Below are positions 25,834-33,715 of a DNA stretch of 64,000 bases, piece by piece. The translations under genes and the position numbers were made by a program. The DNA lies in the NCBI GenBank assembly GCA_963829235.1, contig CAWHIF010000004.1, positions 678,757-742,756 on the forward strand, written 5' to 3'. The first letter of the stretch is position 1, and every line of letters begins with the position of its first letter. Below the pieces are notes generated by a model. It did not search any database and was not told where the DNA came from. It worked only from the letters and a program-made list of their open reading frames with translations. The stretch is from Bog-756 sp963829235 (GTDB taxonomy: Bacteria > Actinomycetota > Acidimicrobiia > Acidimicrobiales > RAAP-2).

Positions 25834-28172
25834 GCCACCACCCGCAGCACTTCCTCGAGGGTGGTCTCGCCCTCGATGGCCTTGCGCATCCCGCTCTGGC
25901 GCAGGGTGACCATCCCCTGCGCGACGGCAATCTTGTGGATGTCTTCCACCGCTCCTCCTTCAATGATCATTCGCTCGATCTCCTCGGTCATCGGAAGCAA
26001 CTCGGCCAGGGCCTTGCGGCCCCGGTAGCCGGTGTTGGCGCAGGCCGAGCATCCGACGGCACGGAAGACCTCCGGCATCCCGCCCATCGCCTCCACCTCG
26101 CCGACCGACCAGCCGGCCGCGACGATGTCAGCCTCGGATGGCTCGTAGGCCTGCTTGCAGTGCATGCACAGGCGCCGGGCCAGACGCTGGGCCAGGACCC
26201 CGGAAAGCGACGACGTGACCAAGAAGGGCTCAAGACCCATCTCGATCAATCGCATCGGCGTCGAGGCGGCACTGTTGGTATGCAGCGTCGACAACACCAT
26301 GTGGCCGGTGAGGGCGGCCTCGATGGAGATCACCGCGGTTTCCTTGTCGCGGATCTCGCCGACCAGCACGATGTCCGGGTCGGATCGGAGGATCGACTTG
26401 AGCGCCGAGGCAAATGTCAGACCGGCCTTGACGTTCAACTGCACCTGGTTGACGCCTTTGAGCTGCAACTCGACCGGGTCCTCGACGGTGATGATGTTCT
26501 TCTCCGGCGAGTTCAGTGCGGTCAGTGTCGTATAGAGGGTCGTGGACTTTCCGGATCCGGTCGGGCCGGTCACCAGGATGGTGCCGTAGGGCTTGGTGTA
26601 GATGCGCTCGTACGCCTGCAGCAGGTCTTCATCGAAGCCCAGGTCGGCGAAGCCCAGCACCACGCTGGACTTGTCGAGCACCCGCATGACGACCTTCTCG
26701 CCGTGGATGGTCGGGAGGGTGGCCATGCGGAGATCGATGCCCTTGCTCCCGACATTCAAGGAGATCCGGCCGTCCTGGGGAATACGGTGCTCGGCGACGT
26801 TCATATCGGCCATGACCTTGAGCCGGGTGGTCACCGCGGACGTGATCGCCCGAGGTGCCGTCGACACATCGTGGAGCACACCGTCGATCCGATAGCGGAT
26901 GCGGAGATCGGTTGCCGTGGGCTCCACGTGGATGTCCGAAGCGCGCTCGTTGAGCGCCTGCAGGATGAGCAGGTTCACATAGCGGACGATGGGAGCTTCC
27001 TCGGTGACGGCCTGGATGTCGTCGACACCCTTGGCCTGCGCCGATCCGTCGAAGCCGAGCGACGCCTCCATGGCCATGTCGGCCGCGTCCCCGCCGCTGT
27101 TGAACACCCGTCCGATGTAGGCACTGATCTGGGTCCGGGTGGCGACCACCAGGATGAAGTTGCGCCCCATGATGGTTCGGAGATCGTCCATGGCGAACAC
27201 GTCGGTGGGATTCGACGCGGCCACCACGGGGACACCGTCCTCGCTACCGATGACCATCACATTGTGATGACGGGCCGTGGCCTCGGGGATGGTCCCCGCC
27301 TCGGCGAAGTCGACCCCGACGGTGTCCAGGTCCACGAACTTGAGGCCCAGCTCCTGGGCCATGCCCCACATGAGATCGGCCTCGGTGACCAACTTCTGGG
27401 CGGTGAGGATGCGAGCGATGCTCTGCCCGGTGCGATCGTGCTCTTCGAGCACGGCCTCCATGTCCTCGAGCGAGACCCGCTCGCCGTCGACGAGGGACTT
27501 GGCCAGCGGTGGAAACATGGATGTCCCGGTGGGGACATCCAGACCGACCTGGCCGAAATCCTCCTCGGCCTGCTGTTCCTGAAATGTGGCAACGGCTTCG
27601 GCGACGAGATCGGCGGCCAACGCGGTCGAGTCACCGTCTGGCGGGATACCCTCGTCGTGGACCGACTTGGCCAGTTCGGCGAGATCATCGGCAGTGGTCC
27701 CAAGAGCACTGCCCGACGCCAGCATGTCGGTGAGGGCCGGGTTCGCCCCGAGGCCTGGAAGGAGATTCGACGGCACTTCCTGTTCGACCGGCTCCGCGAC
27801 CGATGATTCGACGCCGAAGAGGTCGCCCTCGGGTCGAGCGGGTGGCCGGCTGCCTTCGGATTCGCCGGTGGCCTGCACATCGTCCGGCGCCGGGACTGGG
27901 GGCTCGGCGGCCAGATCCAGCCAATCGGCACTCTCGAACGCCCGCTCCACCGCGTTGGCCGTTCGTCGTTTCGACTTGCGTTCGCCGTGATGTGCCGGGC
28001 CCGCGTCCGCGCCGCCCCCGGTCTCCTCGAGCAACGGCGCCACCGCGTCGGAAGCCCCGCTGTCGGACACCCCGGTATCGGACGCCTCGATGTCGGGCGC
28101 CTCGATGTCGGGCGCCACTACATCGGCGCCCCCGGAGCGTACGCCCACGTCCCCGGTTCCGGCTTCATCCAC
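25830..28172 (-). CDS. pilB: type IV pilus extension ATPase (main open frame, probably missing its 5' part)
   Basis: The pilus assembly motor. The C-terminal half carries Walker A GPTGSGKSTTLYT, the Asp box and Walker B (DPDIVLVGEIRDKETA), the His box (HMVLSTLHTNSA) and the tetracysteine zinc motif CMHCKQAYEP...CSACANTGYRGR. An MshEN domain sits at about residues 215-350, after a long acidic Pro/Asp/Glu linker. The GTG at 28172 is the first start in frame, but the frame remains open and linker-like ~75 nt further upstream, to a run of seven G. There the preceding frame, encoding another MshEN domain, would join with a one-base shift. The 780-aa product may thus be an N-terminally shortened form. 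Confidence 0.9.
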   Translation of the reverse strand: MDEAGTGDVGVRSGGADVVAPDIEAPDIEASDTGVSDSGASDAVAPLLEETGGGADAGPAHHGERKSKRRTANAVERAFESADWLDLAAEPPVPAPDDVQATGESEGSRPPARPEGDLFGVESSVAEPVEQEVPSNLLPGLGANPALTDMLASGSALGTTADDLAELAKSVHDEGIPPDGDSTALAADLVAEAVATFQEQQAEEDFGQVGLDVPTGTSMFPPLAKSLVDGERVSLEDMEAVLEEHDRTGQSIARILTAQKLVTEADLMWGMAQELGLKFVDLDTVGVDFAEAGTIPEATARHHNVMVIGSEDGVPVVAASNPTDVFAMDDLRTIMGRNFILVVATRTQISAYIGRVFNSGGDAADMAMEASLGFDGSAQAKGVDDIQAVTEEAPIVRYVNLLILQALNERASDIHVEPTATDLRIRYRIDGVLHDVSTAPRAITSAVTTRLKVMADMNVAEHRIPQDGRISLNVGSKGIDLRMATLPTIHGEKVVMRVLDKSSVVLGFADLGFDEDLLQAYERIYTKPYGTILVTGPTGSGKSTTLYTTLTALNSPEKNIITVEDPVELQLKGVNQVQLNVKAGLTFASALKSILRSDPDIVLVGEIRDKETAVISIEAALTGHMVLSTLHTNSAASTPMRLIEMGLEPFLVTSSLSGVLAQRLARRLCMHCKQAYEPSEADIVAAGWSVGEVEAMGGMPEVFRAVGCSACANTGYRGRKALAELLPMTEEIERMIIEGGAVEDIHKIAVAQGMVTLRQSGMRKAIEGETTLEEVLRVVA

Positions 28173-28540
28173 CGGCGATTCCCTGGAGTTCTCCGTTCGT
28201 CCCGCATCGACAGTTTCGACAGGAACGTCCTGCTGGTCCCCCCCTCGGCACCGAACAGTCGGTCGAGGTAATCGCTGATCTGGTCCCGGGAGGCGACCAC
28301 GGATATGTACTCCCGCCCGATTGCCGCTCGGACCATGTCGTGGGCGGAGAGGTCGTCCGGATCGGCGGTGGCGATGACCGGCGTGCCGAATTTGCGCTTG
28401 ATGGCGACGACATGATGGCGTCGCGACAACGACGCCGAAAGGATCTCACCGGCGGCGGGGTCTACACCGTAGGTGTCGAGGTCGACGAATTCGAGGTCGT
28501 GCTCGCTGGCCATCCAGCGGATGGTGTCGACGTCGGTCAT
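28118..28540 (-). CDS. MshEN (GspE N-terminal) domain ORF, likely 5' part of pilB split by frameshift
   Basis: Residues 1-95 align by eye with the MshEN domain inside pilB: HDLEFVDLDTYGVD here versus LGLKFVDLDTVGVD there, and REYISVVASRDQISDYLDRLFG versus RNFILVVATRTQISAYIGRVFN. After the homopolymer at 28238-28244 the reading becomes unnatural (Arg/Pro/Trp-rich) and ends at 28118, 55 bp inside pilB. A one-base slip at the homopolymer instead continues into an acidic linker in the pilB frame. The ATG has only a weak GGAG 2 nt upstream, and the frame is open a little further upstream without a standard start. Confidence 0.6.
   Translation of the reverse strand: MTDVDTIRWMASEHDLEFVDLDTYGVDPAAGEILSASLSRRHHVVAIKRKFGTPVIATADPDDLSAHDMVRAAIGREYISVVASRDQISDYLDRLFGAEGGTSRTFLSKLSMRDERRTPGNRRWMKPEPGTWAYAPGAPM
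28238..28244 (-). other. G7 homopolymer at the frame switch of pilB
   Basis: Seven C on the plus strand (seven G in the coding sense). With eight G the MshEN frame would run straight into the pilB frame without a stop. Candidate phase-variable tract, programmed frameshift site or sequencing error. Confidence 0.6.
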
Positions 28541-28872
28541 ATCTCCATCATCGGCAGACTGCCGCCGGAGATTGAACCCGAATCCAAATGGTCGGCCCCG
28601 AGCCGAACGTGCTGTTCGGAGCAGCCCTGCACCCGGCCCCCCGTGCCTGACCCCGTGCCTGACCCCGTGCCTGGCGCGGCACGCCGATCATGGCCGATCG
28701 GACCACCGACCAACGGCAGTGCCTGTTCTCGATGGGCGTGCCGTCGACCCACGTCGCGGCCACCAGAGGCGCCATCGGGCCGCCTGACCGGCTAGCCTGA
28801 CGTGCCCCGTTCCGCCAGAAGGGTGGCACCACCTGCACCGGCCAGGCATTCCAACGCTGTTGAATACAACGC
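28541..28872. other. divergent intergenic region before pilD, with 12-bp repeats
   Basis: Contains three tandem copies of CCCCGTGCCTGA/G (28639-28674). A possible plus-strand -10 box TAGCCT (28793-28798) could serve pilD. No gene is supported here. Confidence 0.45.
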
Positions 28873-29688
28873 ATGGGTTCTGACGACGTTTCGCTACCAC
28901 TGGTCACGATCTTCATCGCCGGCATCTTCGGACTGTTCGTGGGCTCGTTCCTCAACGTCGTCGTCTACCGCTCCCCACTTGAGCTCTCGGTTTCCTCCCC
29001 CCGTTCGTTCTGCCCCTCGTGCAAGCGACAATTGACCTGGTGGGAGAACATCCCCGTGGGATCGTGGATCGCGCTCCGGGGGCGTTGCCGAACGTGCCAC
29101 CTCCCGATTTCGCCCCGCTACCCGCTGGTAGAGCTCGCCACCGGCATTGCGTTCGGGCTGGTCACCTGGGCGTGGCACGGGACCTTTGTGTCGGCCGCCT
29201 ACTGCTGCCTGGCTGCCGCCATGATCGCTGTCGGCCTGATCGAGTTCGACGGACACCGTGCGCCACTGTCCATCGCGGCCATCGGGACCGGGGCCGCACT
29301 GGTGGTCATCGTGGCTGGAGGCGTTTGGGAGCACCACTGGCGCATCGTCATCGGGGCGGTGGTGGGGACCATGGTTGCGTCGATTGTCTTTGGTGGGTTG
29401 CGTCGGGCGGACCCTGAGTGCCGCGACCCCCGGGGTCATGGACGATCCGCCCTGTTGATCGCCGGCTGCTGGATCGGCGGGTTGGGTCTCGGCCCGGCCG
29501 CCGTTGGGGTAGCGGCATGGATCGTGGTCTATTTCCTCTGCATGGTGGGCGCCTGGAGGCTGGCCGGCGTGAGGCCGTCAGCCGGTGCCGGACAGCAGCC
29601 GCCCAGGAAGGTTCACCCCGTCGTCGCCACCCCGCTGGTGTCCGCCATCGCCGTCGGGCTGGCGGCGTCCCTCGTCGTGTGGGGGTGA
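28873..29688 (+). CDS. pilD: prepilin peptidase-like protein with altered catalytic motifs
   Basis: A 271-aa polytopic membrane protein of the A24 type. The N-terminal GSFLNVVVYRSP motif and the four-cysteine zinc-binding domain (CPSC...CRTC) with PISPRYPLVELATG are canonical for the methyltransferase part. Seven to eight hydrophobic helices follow. The peptidase aspartates are not conserved. The usual ID at the start of the first motif reads IEFDGHRAPL, and the GxGD motif aligns best with PRGHGRSALL, giving Arg in place of Asp. It is the only prepilin peptidase candidate in the window and lies between pilB and the response-regulator gene. Confidence 0.85.
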   Translation: MGSDDVSLPLVTIFIAGIFGLFVGSFLNVVVYRSPLELSVSSPRSFCPSCKRQLTWWENIPVGSWIALRGRCRTCHLPISPRYPLVELATGIAFGLVTWAWHGTFVSAAYCCLAAAMIAVGLIEFDGHRAPLSIAAIGTGAALVVIVAGGVWEHHWRIVIGAVVGTMVASIVFGGLRRADPECRDPRGHGRSALLIAGCWIGGLGLGPAAVGVAAWIVVYFLCMVGAWRLAGVRPSAGAGQQPPRKVHPVVATPLVSAIAVGLAASLVVWG

Positions 29689-29694
29689 TGAACC

Positions 29695-29700
29695 TACGAT
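29695..29700 (+). promoter_or_regulatory. -10 box TACGAT of the LuxR-type regulator gene (leaderless)
   Basis: TACGAT is followed by 6 nt and ATG at 29707, just after the pilD stop. Confidence 0.5.
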
Positions 29701-29706
29701 GGATGC

Positions 29707-30447
29707 ATGAGCGGTAACGAACCCATCCGCCCTGACCCCTGGCCGGGCTCGGCCGGATCCGGCCGGCCGGACGAACTGCTCATGGTGCGGCGGGTCGTGG
29801 TGGTGGACGATCACGAGCTCCTGCGGACGGGCACCCGCCGGATCCTCGATGACGCCACCGGGTTCTCCGTCGTGGGCGAGGCGGGCGACGCCGAGACGGC
29901 GCTCAGGGTGATCGCCGAGACGAAGCCGGACCTCGTGCTGGTGGATATCCGGCTTCCGGGTACGAACGGGATCGAGCTCGCCCGGCAGATCGCGGCGGAC
30001 TTCCCGAGCACGACCGTCCTGATCCTCAGCGCCTACGACGACGAAAACTATGTCCGCGCGTCGCTGGCAGCCGGTGTCGCCGGTTACCTTCTCAAGACGA
30101 TGCCCAGCGACGAGTTGGTGCACGCCATCAGAGCCGCCTGTGGTGGAGTCGATATCGGCGCCTACGGACCCGCCACCGGGCGTGGGGATCGATCCGACCC
30201 ACATCCGCGGGATGTCCCTCCCAGGCTGACGGCGAGGGAGCAAGAGGTGGTTCGCCTCGTCGCCCGGGGGATGTCGAACAAGGCCATCGCCCGGCAGCTC
30301 GGCATCAGCCCTCGCACCGTCGAAGGGCACCTGAACCATGTGTTCGACAAGCTGGACACGACCTCGCGCACCGAACTGGTCCACTACGCACTGGCCAACA
30401 GTCTCTTCCGAAAAGAGCAGGTGGAAAGCACGGAACCGACCCGGTGA
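29707..30447 (+). CDS. NarL/LuxR-family response regulator
   Basis: A 246-aa two-component regulator. The receiver domain (about residues 28-145) has the acidic pair in VVDDHELLR, the phospho-acceptor Asp in LVDIRLPGTNG and the Lys in YLLKTMP. The C-terminal HTH (LTAREQEVVRLVARGMSNKAIA..LGISPRTVEGH) is of LuxR type. It overlaps the histidine-kinase gene by 4 bp, so the two form a system. The position next to pilD suggests control of pili or of surface behaviour, but no target site is identified. The first ~25 residues are a Pro/Gly-rich extension. Confidence 0.93.
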   Translation: MSGNEPIRPDPWPGSAGSGRPDELLMVRRVVVVDDHELLRTGTRRILDDATGFSVVGEAGDAETALRVIAETKPDLVLVDIRLPGTNGIELARQIAADFPSTTVLILSAYDDENYVRASLAAGVAGYLLKTMPSDELVHAIRAACGGVDIGAYGPATGRGDRSDPHPRDVPPRLTAREQEVVRLVARGMSNKAIARQLGISPRTVEGHLNHVFDKLDTTSRTELVHYALANSLFRKEQVESTEPTR

Positions 30448-32078
30448 GCTCATCAGGCTCGCGGAGCGGCATCATCACGCAGGAGCGGCTCCCTTTGCCC
30501 GCCGGATCGACGTCCGGCTCGACAGCGCCGGATCCGGCGTCCGGCAGCGACGGTACCGGGGGCATCAGCGGCAAGTCACCGTTCACGGCTCCACCGGCTG
30601 AGAAGCCGTGGACGAACTCACGGTTCTGGGTGCTCCAGCTCATCATCCTCGCGCTCTACCTGATCAGGCTGGCGGCCACCGTTGCCTTCCATTTGGACAT
30701 CAATTCCCAGGCGCTCGAGTACTCCACGATTGCGCTGTTTCTCGTGCCCGTCGTCTTCTCCGCGCTCAACTACGGGGTGCGCGGCGCCTTGTTCACCTCG
30801 GCTTGGGTGACGATCCTCGCCATTCCGAGATTCGTGCTGGCCGTCGGCAATCGCGACTACGTCGCCGCGTGGGCGGAGTTTGCCCAGGTCGTGTTGCTCG
30901 ATGCGCTTGCCGTTCTCGTCGGTCAGCGGGTGACCGCCGAGCGAGAGGCACGCCGGTCCGCCGAGTTCGCCCAACAGGCCCATCTCAGCGCCGAGGCGCT
31001 CTACCGGGATCTGTTCGACTCGAACCAGGCACCGATTCTGATCGTCGACGGCGACGGCAACGTGGTCGAGACGAACGCCTCGGCGCAGCGTGCCTTCGCA
31101 GTCCAGGCGCAGAATGGCGACTCGGGGCCGAAACGGCCGCATTCGCCGACTGCTCCGATCCGACTGGTCGACATGATCGGGCCGATTGCCTCCGGGCACG
31201 TGCTGACCCGGCTCATCTCTGAGCAATTGCCCGACTCCACCAGAGGCGAGGAACGGACCGCCGAGGACGACCGGATCACCCCGATCATGTTCGAGGTCGA
31301 AGGACAACCGGTGCTGTACCGGCCCACGGCGACCATGCTCGGACGGTCCCAGGGCGGGACCCGAATGCAGATCGTCTTCGAGGACGTCACGGCCGAGACA
31401 AGGCGCCGCGACCTGATGGAGGCATACGCGGCGCGGGTCGTGGCCGGCCAGGAGGAGGAACGCCGCCACATCGCACAGGAGCTCCACGACGGTCCGGTCC
31501 AGACCCTGATCCATCTGTGCCGACAGATCGACAGCATGGAATCCAGGACCGGTCCGGCCCCGGACGGTGCGCTCGGCGCCACGGACCTCCGAACGATCGT
31601 GGAGGACACGGTGGCTGAGCTCCGGTCCATCGCCAAGGGCCTGAGGCCGTCGGTCCTCGACGATCTGGGTCTGGTCGCCTCGATCAACCAGATCCTCGCG
31701 GATGCAGGAGAACGGCACCAATTCGAGATCTCCTTCGGGGTCACAGGATCCGAGCGTCGACTGGCGCCGACGGTCGAACTGACGCTCTTCCGCATCGCCC
31801 AAGAGGCCATCTCGAACATCGAGCGCCATGCCGCGGCCCACCGGGTGGCCGTTGGCCTCAACTTCGAACCCCAGGGCCTCCGGCTCCTGGTCAAAGACGA
31901 CGGTATCGGTTTCGACGGTGGTGACGATTCCCAGCATGCAAAGTACGAATCGTTCGGCCTCTCGGGAATGACCGAACGCGCCAACTTGATCGGATCTCGC
32001 CTCCTCATCCATTCGGCGGTCGGATCCGGGACGACGGTGGACGTATGGGTACCGGCAACGATTCTTGATCAAAACTGA
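30444..32078 (+). CDS. membrane sensor histidine kinase, NarX/DegS type, with PAS domain
   Basis: A 544-aa kinase with a ~55-residue disordered N-terminus, then four predicted transmembrane helices (about residues 57-165) with almost no extracytoplasmic domain. A PAS domain follows (LFDSNQAPILIVDGDGNVVETNASA, about residues 190-310). The HisKA_3 motif EEERRHIAQELHDGPVQTL carries the phospho-acceptor His. The HATPase domain ends with DDGIGF and GLSGMTERANLIGS. The GTG start overlaps the regulator gene as GTGA. The membrane-embedded sensor suggests detection of a membrane state or small lipophilic signal (inference). Confidence 0.93.
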   Translation: MSSSGSRSGIITQERLPLPAGSTSGSTAPDPASGSDGTGGISGKSPFTAPPAEKPWTNSRFWVLQLIILALYLIRLAATVAFHLDINSQALEYSTIALFLVPVVFSALNYGVRGALFTSAWVTILAIPRFVLAVGNRDYVAAWAEFAQVVLLDALAVLVGQRVTAEREARRSAEFAQQAHLSAEALYRDLFDSNQAPILIVDGDGNVVETNASAQRAFAVQAQNGDSGPKRPHSPTAPIRLVDMIGPIASGHVLTRLISEQLPDSTRGEERTAEDDRITPIMFEVEGQPVLYRPTATMLGRSQGGTRMQIVFEDVTAETRRRDLMEAYAARVVAGQEEERRHIAQELHDGPVQTLIHLCRQIDSMESRTGPAPDGALGATDLRTIVEDTVAELRSIAKGLRPSVLDDLGLVASINQILADAGERHQFEISFGVTGSERRLAPTVELTLFRIAQEAISNIERHAAAHRVAVGLNFEPQGLRLLVKDDGIGFDGGDDSQHAKYESFGLSGMTERANLIGSRLLIHSAVGSGTTVDVWVPATILDQN

Positions 32079-32196
32079 GGGATTGACGCCGGATCCGAGT
32101 CCCGTCCGGGACAGCAGCAACGAAAATGAGCCCGGAAGTGGTCCTGTGCAGATCCTCCACGCGAGGAACTGTCACTCAACCGAAACGAAAAGTGCG

Positions 32197-32224
32197 TTTG
32201 AATCTCATCAATTCATGGGATACT
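32197..32224 (+). promoter_or_regulatory. promoter of the 97-aa unknown gene
   Basis: TTTGAA (32197-32202), 16-nt spacer and GATACT (32219-32224), followed after 7 nt by the GTG at 32232, again a leaderless layout. Confidence 0.5.
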
Positions 32225-32231
32225 GAACCCC

Positions 32232-32525
32232 GTGGATCAGATCATCATCGAGTCGTGTCACAGCACCTGGATCATCGACATGGAGAACTCGCGGTTCCGC
32301 CGCGTGGTGAAAGGATCTGGCCCTTCCAGCCCTGCCTCCACAGAATGGCAGGCGTGTTACGGCGTCGAGATCGACCCACTGTCGGAATCATTCGTCGTGC
32401 TGTTGAACCCAGAAGGCACCCGGTTGCTACGTAGCTGGCGTCACGTCGAGCATTGCTCGCAATGCGGAGGAGAGGCGACCTCCGAGCTGTCACTACGGGA
32501 TCTCCGCTCGGCCGTTCGTAGCTGA
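32232..32525 (+). CDS. conserved-looking small protein of unknown function
   Basis: A 97-aa soluble protein, not recognised. It begins with a Trp-containing beta-rich segment (CHSTWIIDMENSRFRRVVKG), then YGVEIDPLSESFVVLLNPEG, a RLLRSWRHVEHCSQCGGE segment with a CxxC pair and a short helical C-terminus. The CHS and HCSQC residues could bind a metal. A well-formed promoter in leaderless position and protein-like composition support a real gene. It stands alone between the histidine kinase and moaC, inside the pilus region. Confidence 0.65.
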   Translation: MDQIIIESCHSTWIIDMENSRFRRVVKGSGPSSPASTEWQACYGVEIDPLSESFVVLLNPEGTRLLRSWRHVEHCSQCGGEATSELSLRDLRSAVRS

Positions 32526-32609
32526 GCAGGCATTTTCTGCCATCCTCGGGCCCACGCCACAGGCGGGGCCGAGGTCAGCCGGCCGGCAGCACCCGAGAGC
32601 AGGCGCTGA

Positions 32610-33089
32610 CTAGGGCTCCCGCTTCCAGACGCCCGAGCTTCCACCGGTCTTCTCCCACAGCATGAGCTGGCCGATGCTCATGGTCCGGTCGGTGGTCTTG
32701 CACATGTCGTAGACGGTGAGGGCGGCCACGGCGCAGGCGGTCATGGCCTCCATCTCCACCCCCGTTCGGTCCACAGCCTCGACTTTTGCCTCCACCTCGA
32801 CGAAGTCGTCGCCGATGGTGAAGTCGACGTGGACGGCCCCCACCAGCAGGGGATGGCACATGGGAACCAGTTCGGCCGTTCGCTTCGCCGCCTGGATCCC
32901 GGCCACCCTGGCCGCGGCCAGCACGTCCCCCTTGGTGATGGCGTTGTTGGCCACCTTGGCCGTGGTTTCGGGCTTCATGGCCACCTTGCACCGGGCCAGG
33001 GCCCGGCGGTGGGTCGCTTCCTTGGGCGAGACATCGACCATTCGGGTCCCGCCGAATGGATCCAGATGGCTGAGGCTCCGATCGCTCAT
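32610..33089 (-). CDS. moaC: cyclic pyranopterin monophosphate synthase (molybdenum cofactor)
   Basis: MoaC makes cyclic pyranopterin monophosphate, the first stable intermediate of molybdopterin. The 159-aa protein contains HLDPFGGTRMVDVSPKEATHR-type N-terminal residues, the catalytic PMCHPLLV segment (about residue 72) and GVEMEAMTACAVAAL with its conserved Glu, ending in WEKTGGSSG. ATG at 33089 is selected from domain extent. A minus-strand -10 box TACACT (33122-33117) lies ~28 nt upstream. No other moa genes are nearby. Confidence 0.94.
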   Translation of the reverse strand: MSDRSLSHLDPFGGTRMVDVSPKEATHRRALARCKVAMKPETTAKVANNAITKGDVLAAARVAGIQAAKRTAELVPMCHPLLVGAVHVDFTIGDDFVEVEAKVEAVDRTGVEMEAMTACAVAALTVYDMCKTTDRTMSIGQLMLWEKTGGSSGVWKREP

Positions 33090-33116
33090 GAGGGGTTCCC
33101 GTGGTTCACGGACCAC

Positions 33117-33122
33117 AGTGTA
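33117..33122 (-). promoter_or_regulatory. -10 box TACACT of moaC
   Basis: TANNNT hexamer on the minus strand giving a short leader before the moaC ATG at 33089. Confidence 0.4.
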
Positions 33123-33164
33123 CGGGAGACTGCCGCTCCAGGATGGAACTGGCACTCTGTCAAG

Positions 33165-33170
33165 TAGACT
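33165..33170 (+). promoter_or_regulatory. -10 box TAGACT of the FmdB-type gene
   Basis: TAGACT lies 38 nt before the TTG start at 33209; a GAGAGGA ribosome-binding site lies between. Confidence 0.4.
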
Positions 33171-33208
33171 GCCAGAAGGGATCACCTCGGACCGAGAGGA
33201 CGGTTGGC

Positions 33209-33598
33209 TTGCCCACCTACGAATACACCTGCGATCACTGCAACAAGAACTTCGATGTCGTGCAGTCCTTTCACGACGACGCGCTGACCTCATGCCCCAC
33301 CTGCGGGTCGCCGGTGCGGAAGGTCTTCGGGAACGTGGGGATCGTCTTCAAGGGGAGCGGCTTCTACAAAACCGACAGCCGCAACGGTGGCCCGAAGAAG
33401 AAGGACGGCGACACTCCGACCCCGGCGCCGGCCGCATCGGAGGGTTCGGGCTCGGGCGGCGACGGCAAGGAGTCGTCCAAGCCCGGTGACACTCCGGCGA
33501 AGGAGCAGAAGCAGTCGACGGCCACCCCGTCGAAGCCGGCCGCGAAGAAGTCGGAGAGTGGGACGCCGGCCGGCGCCGGCACGTCGACCCCCACCTGA
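33209..33598 (+). CDS. FmdB-family zinc-ribbon protein with disordered tail
   Basis: A 129-aa protein. Residues 1-52 are the FmdB regulatory domain, starting MPTYEYTCDHC and continuing to CPTCGSPVRKVF, with two CxxC pairs forming a zinc ribbon. The remaining ~75 residues are a Ser/Lys/Pro/Gly-rich disordered tail. TTG at 33209 is chosen because FmdB proteins begin MPTYEY and GAGAGGA lies upstream. The molecular function of FmdB proteins is not settled. Confidence 0.88.
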   Translation: MPTYEYTCDHCNKNFDVVQSFHDDALTSCPTCGSPVRKVFGNVGIVFKGSGFYKTDSRNGGPKKKDGDTPTPAPAASEGSGSGGDGKESSKPGDTPAKEQKQSTATPSKPAAKKSESGTPAGAGTSTPT

Positions 33599-33702
33599 GC
33601 CGGTCGCCTTTTCGATCGTTGCCGGTCCCTCGCTCATCGCGTAGGCGTTCGGCAACCGGTGGGCCGCGCCAGAAATCCTCGCTAAACGGACACGCCTGCC
33701 CG

Positions 33703-33708
33703 TACAAT
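33703..33708 (+). promoter_or_regulatory. -10 box TACAAT of the second pilT (leaderless)
   Basis: TACAAT is followed by 7 nt and GTG at 33716. The in-frame ATG at 33707 lies within this box and is therefore unlikely to be the start. Confidence 0.55.
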
Positions 33709-33715
33709 GTCTCTC

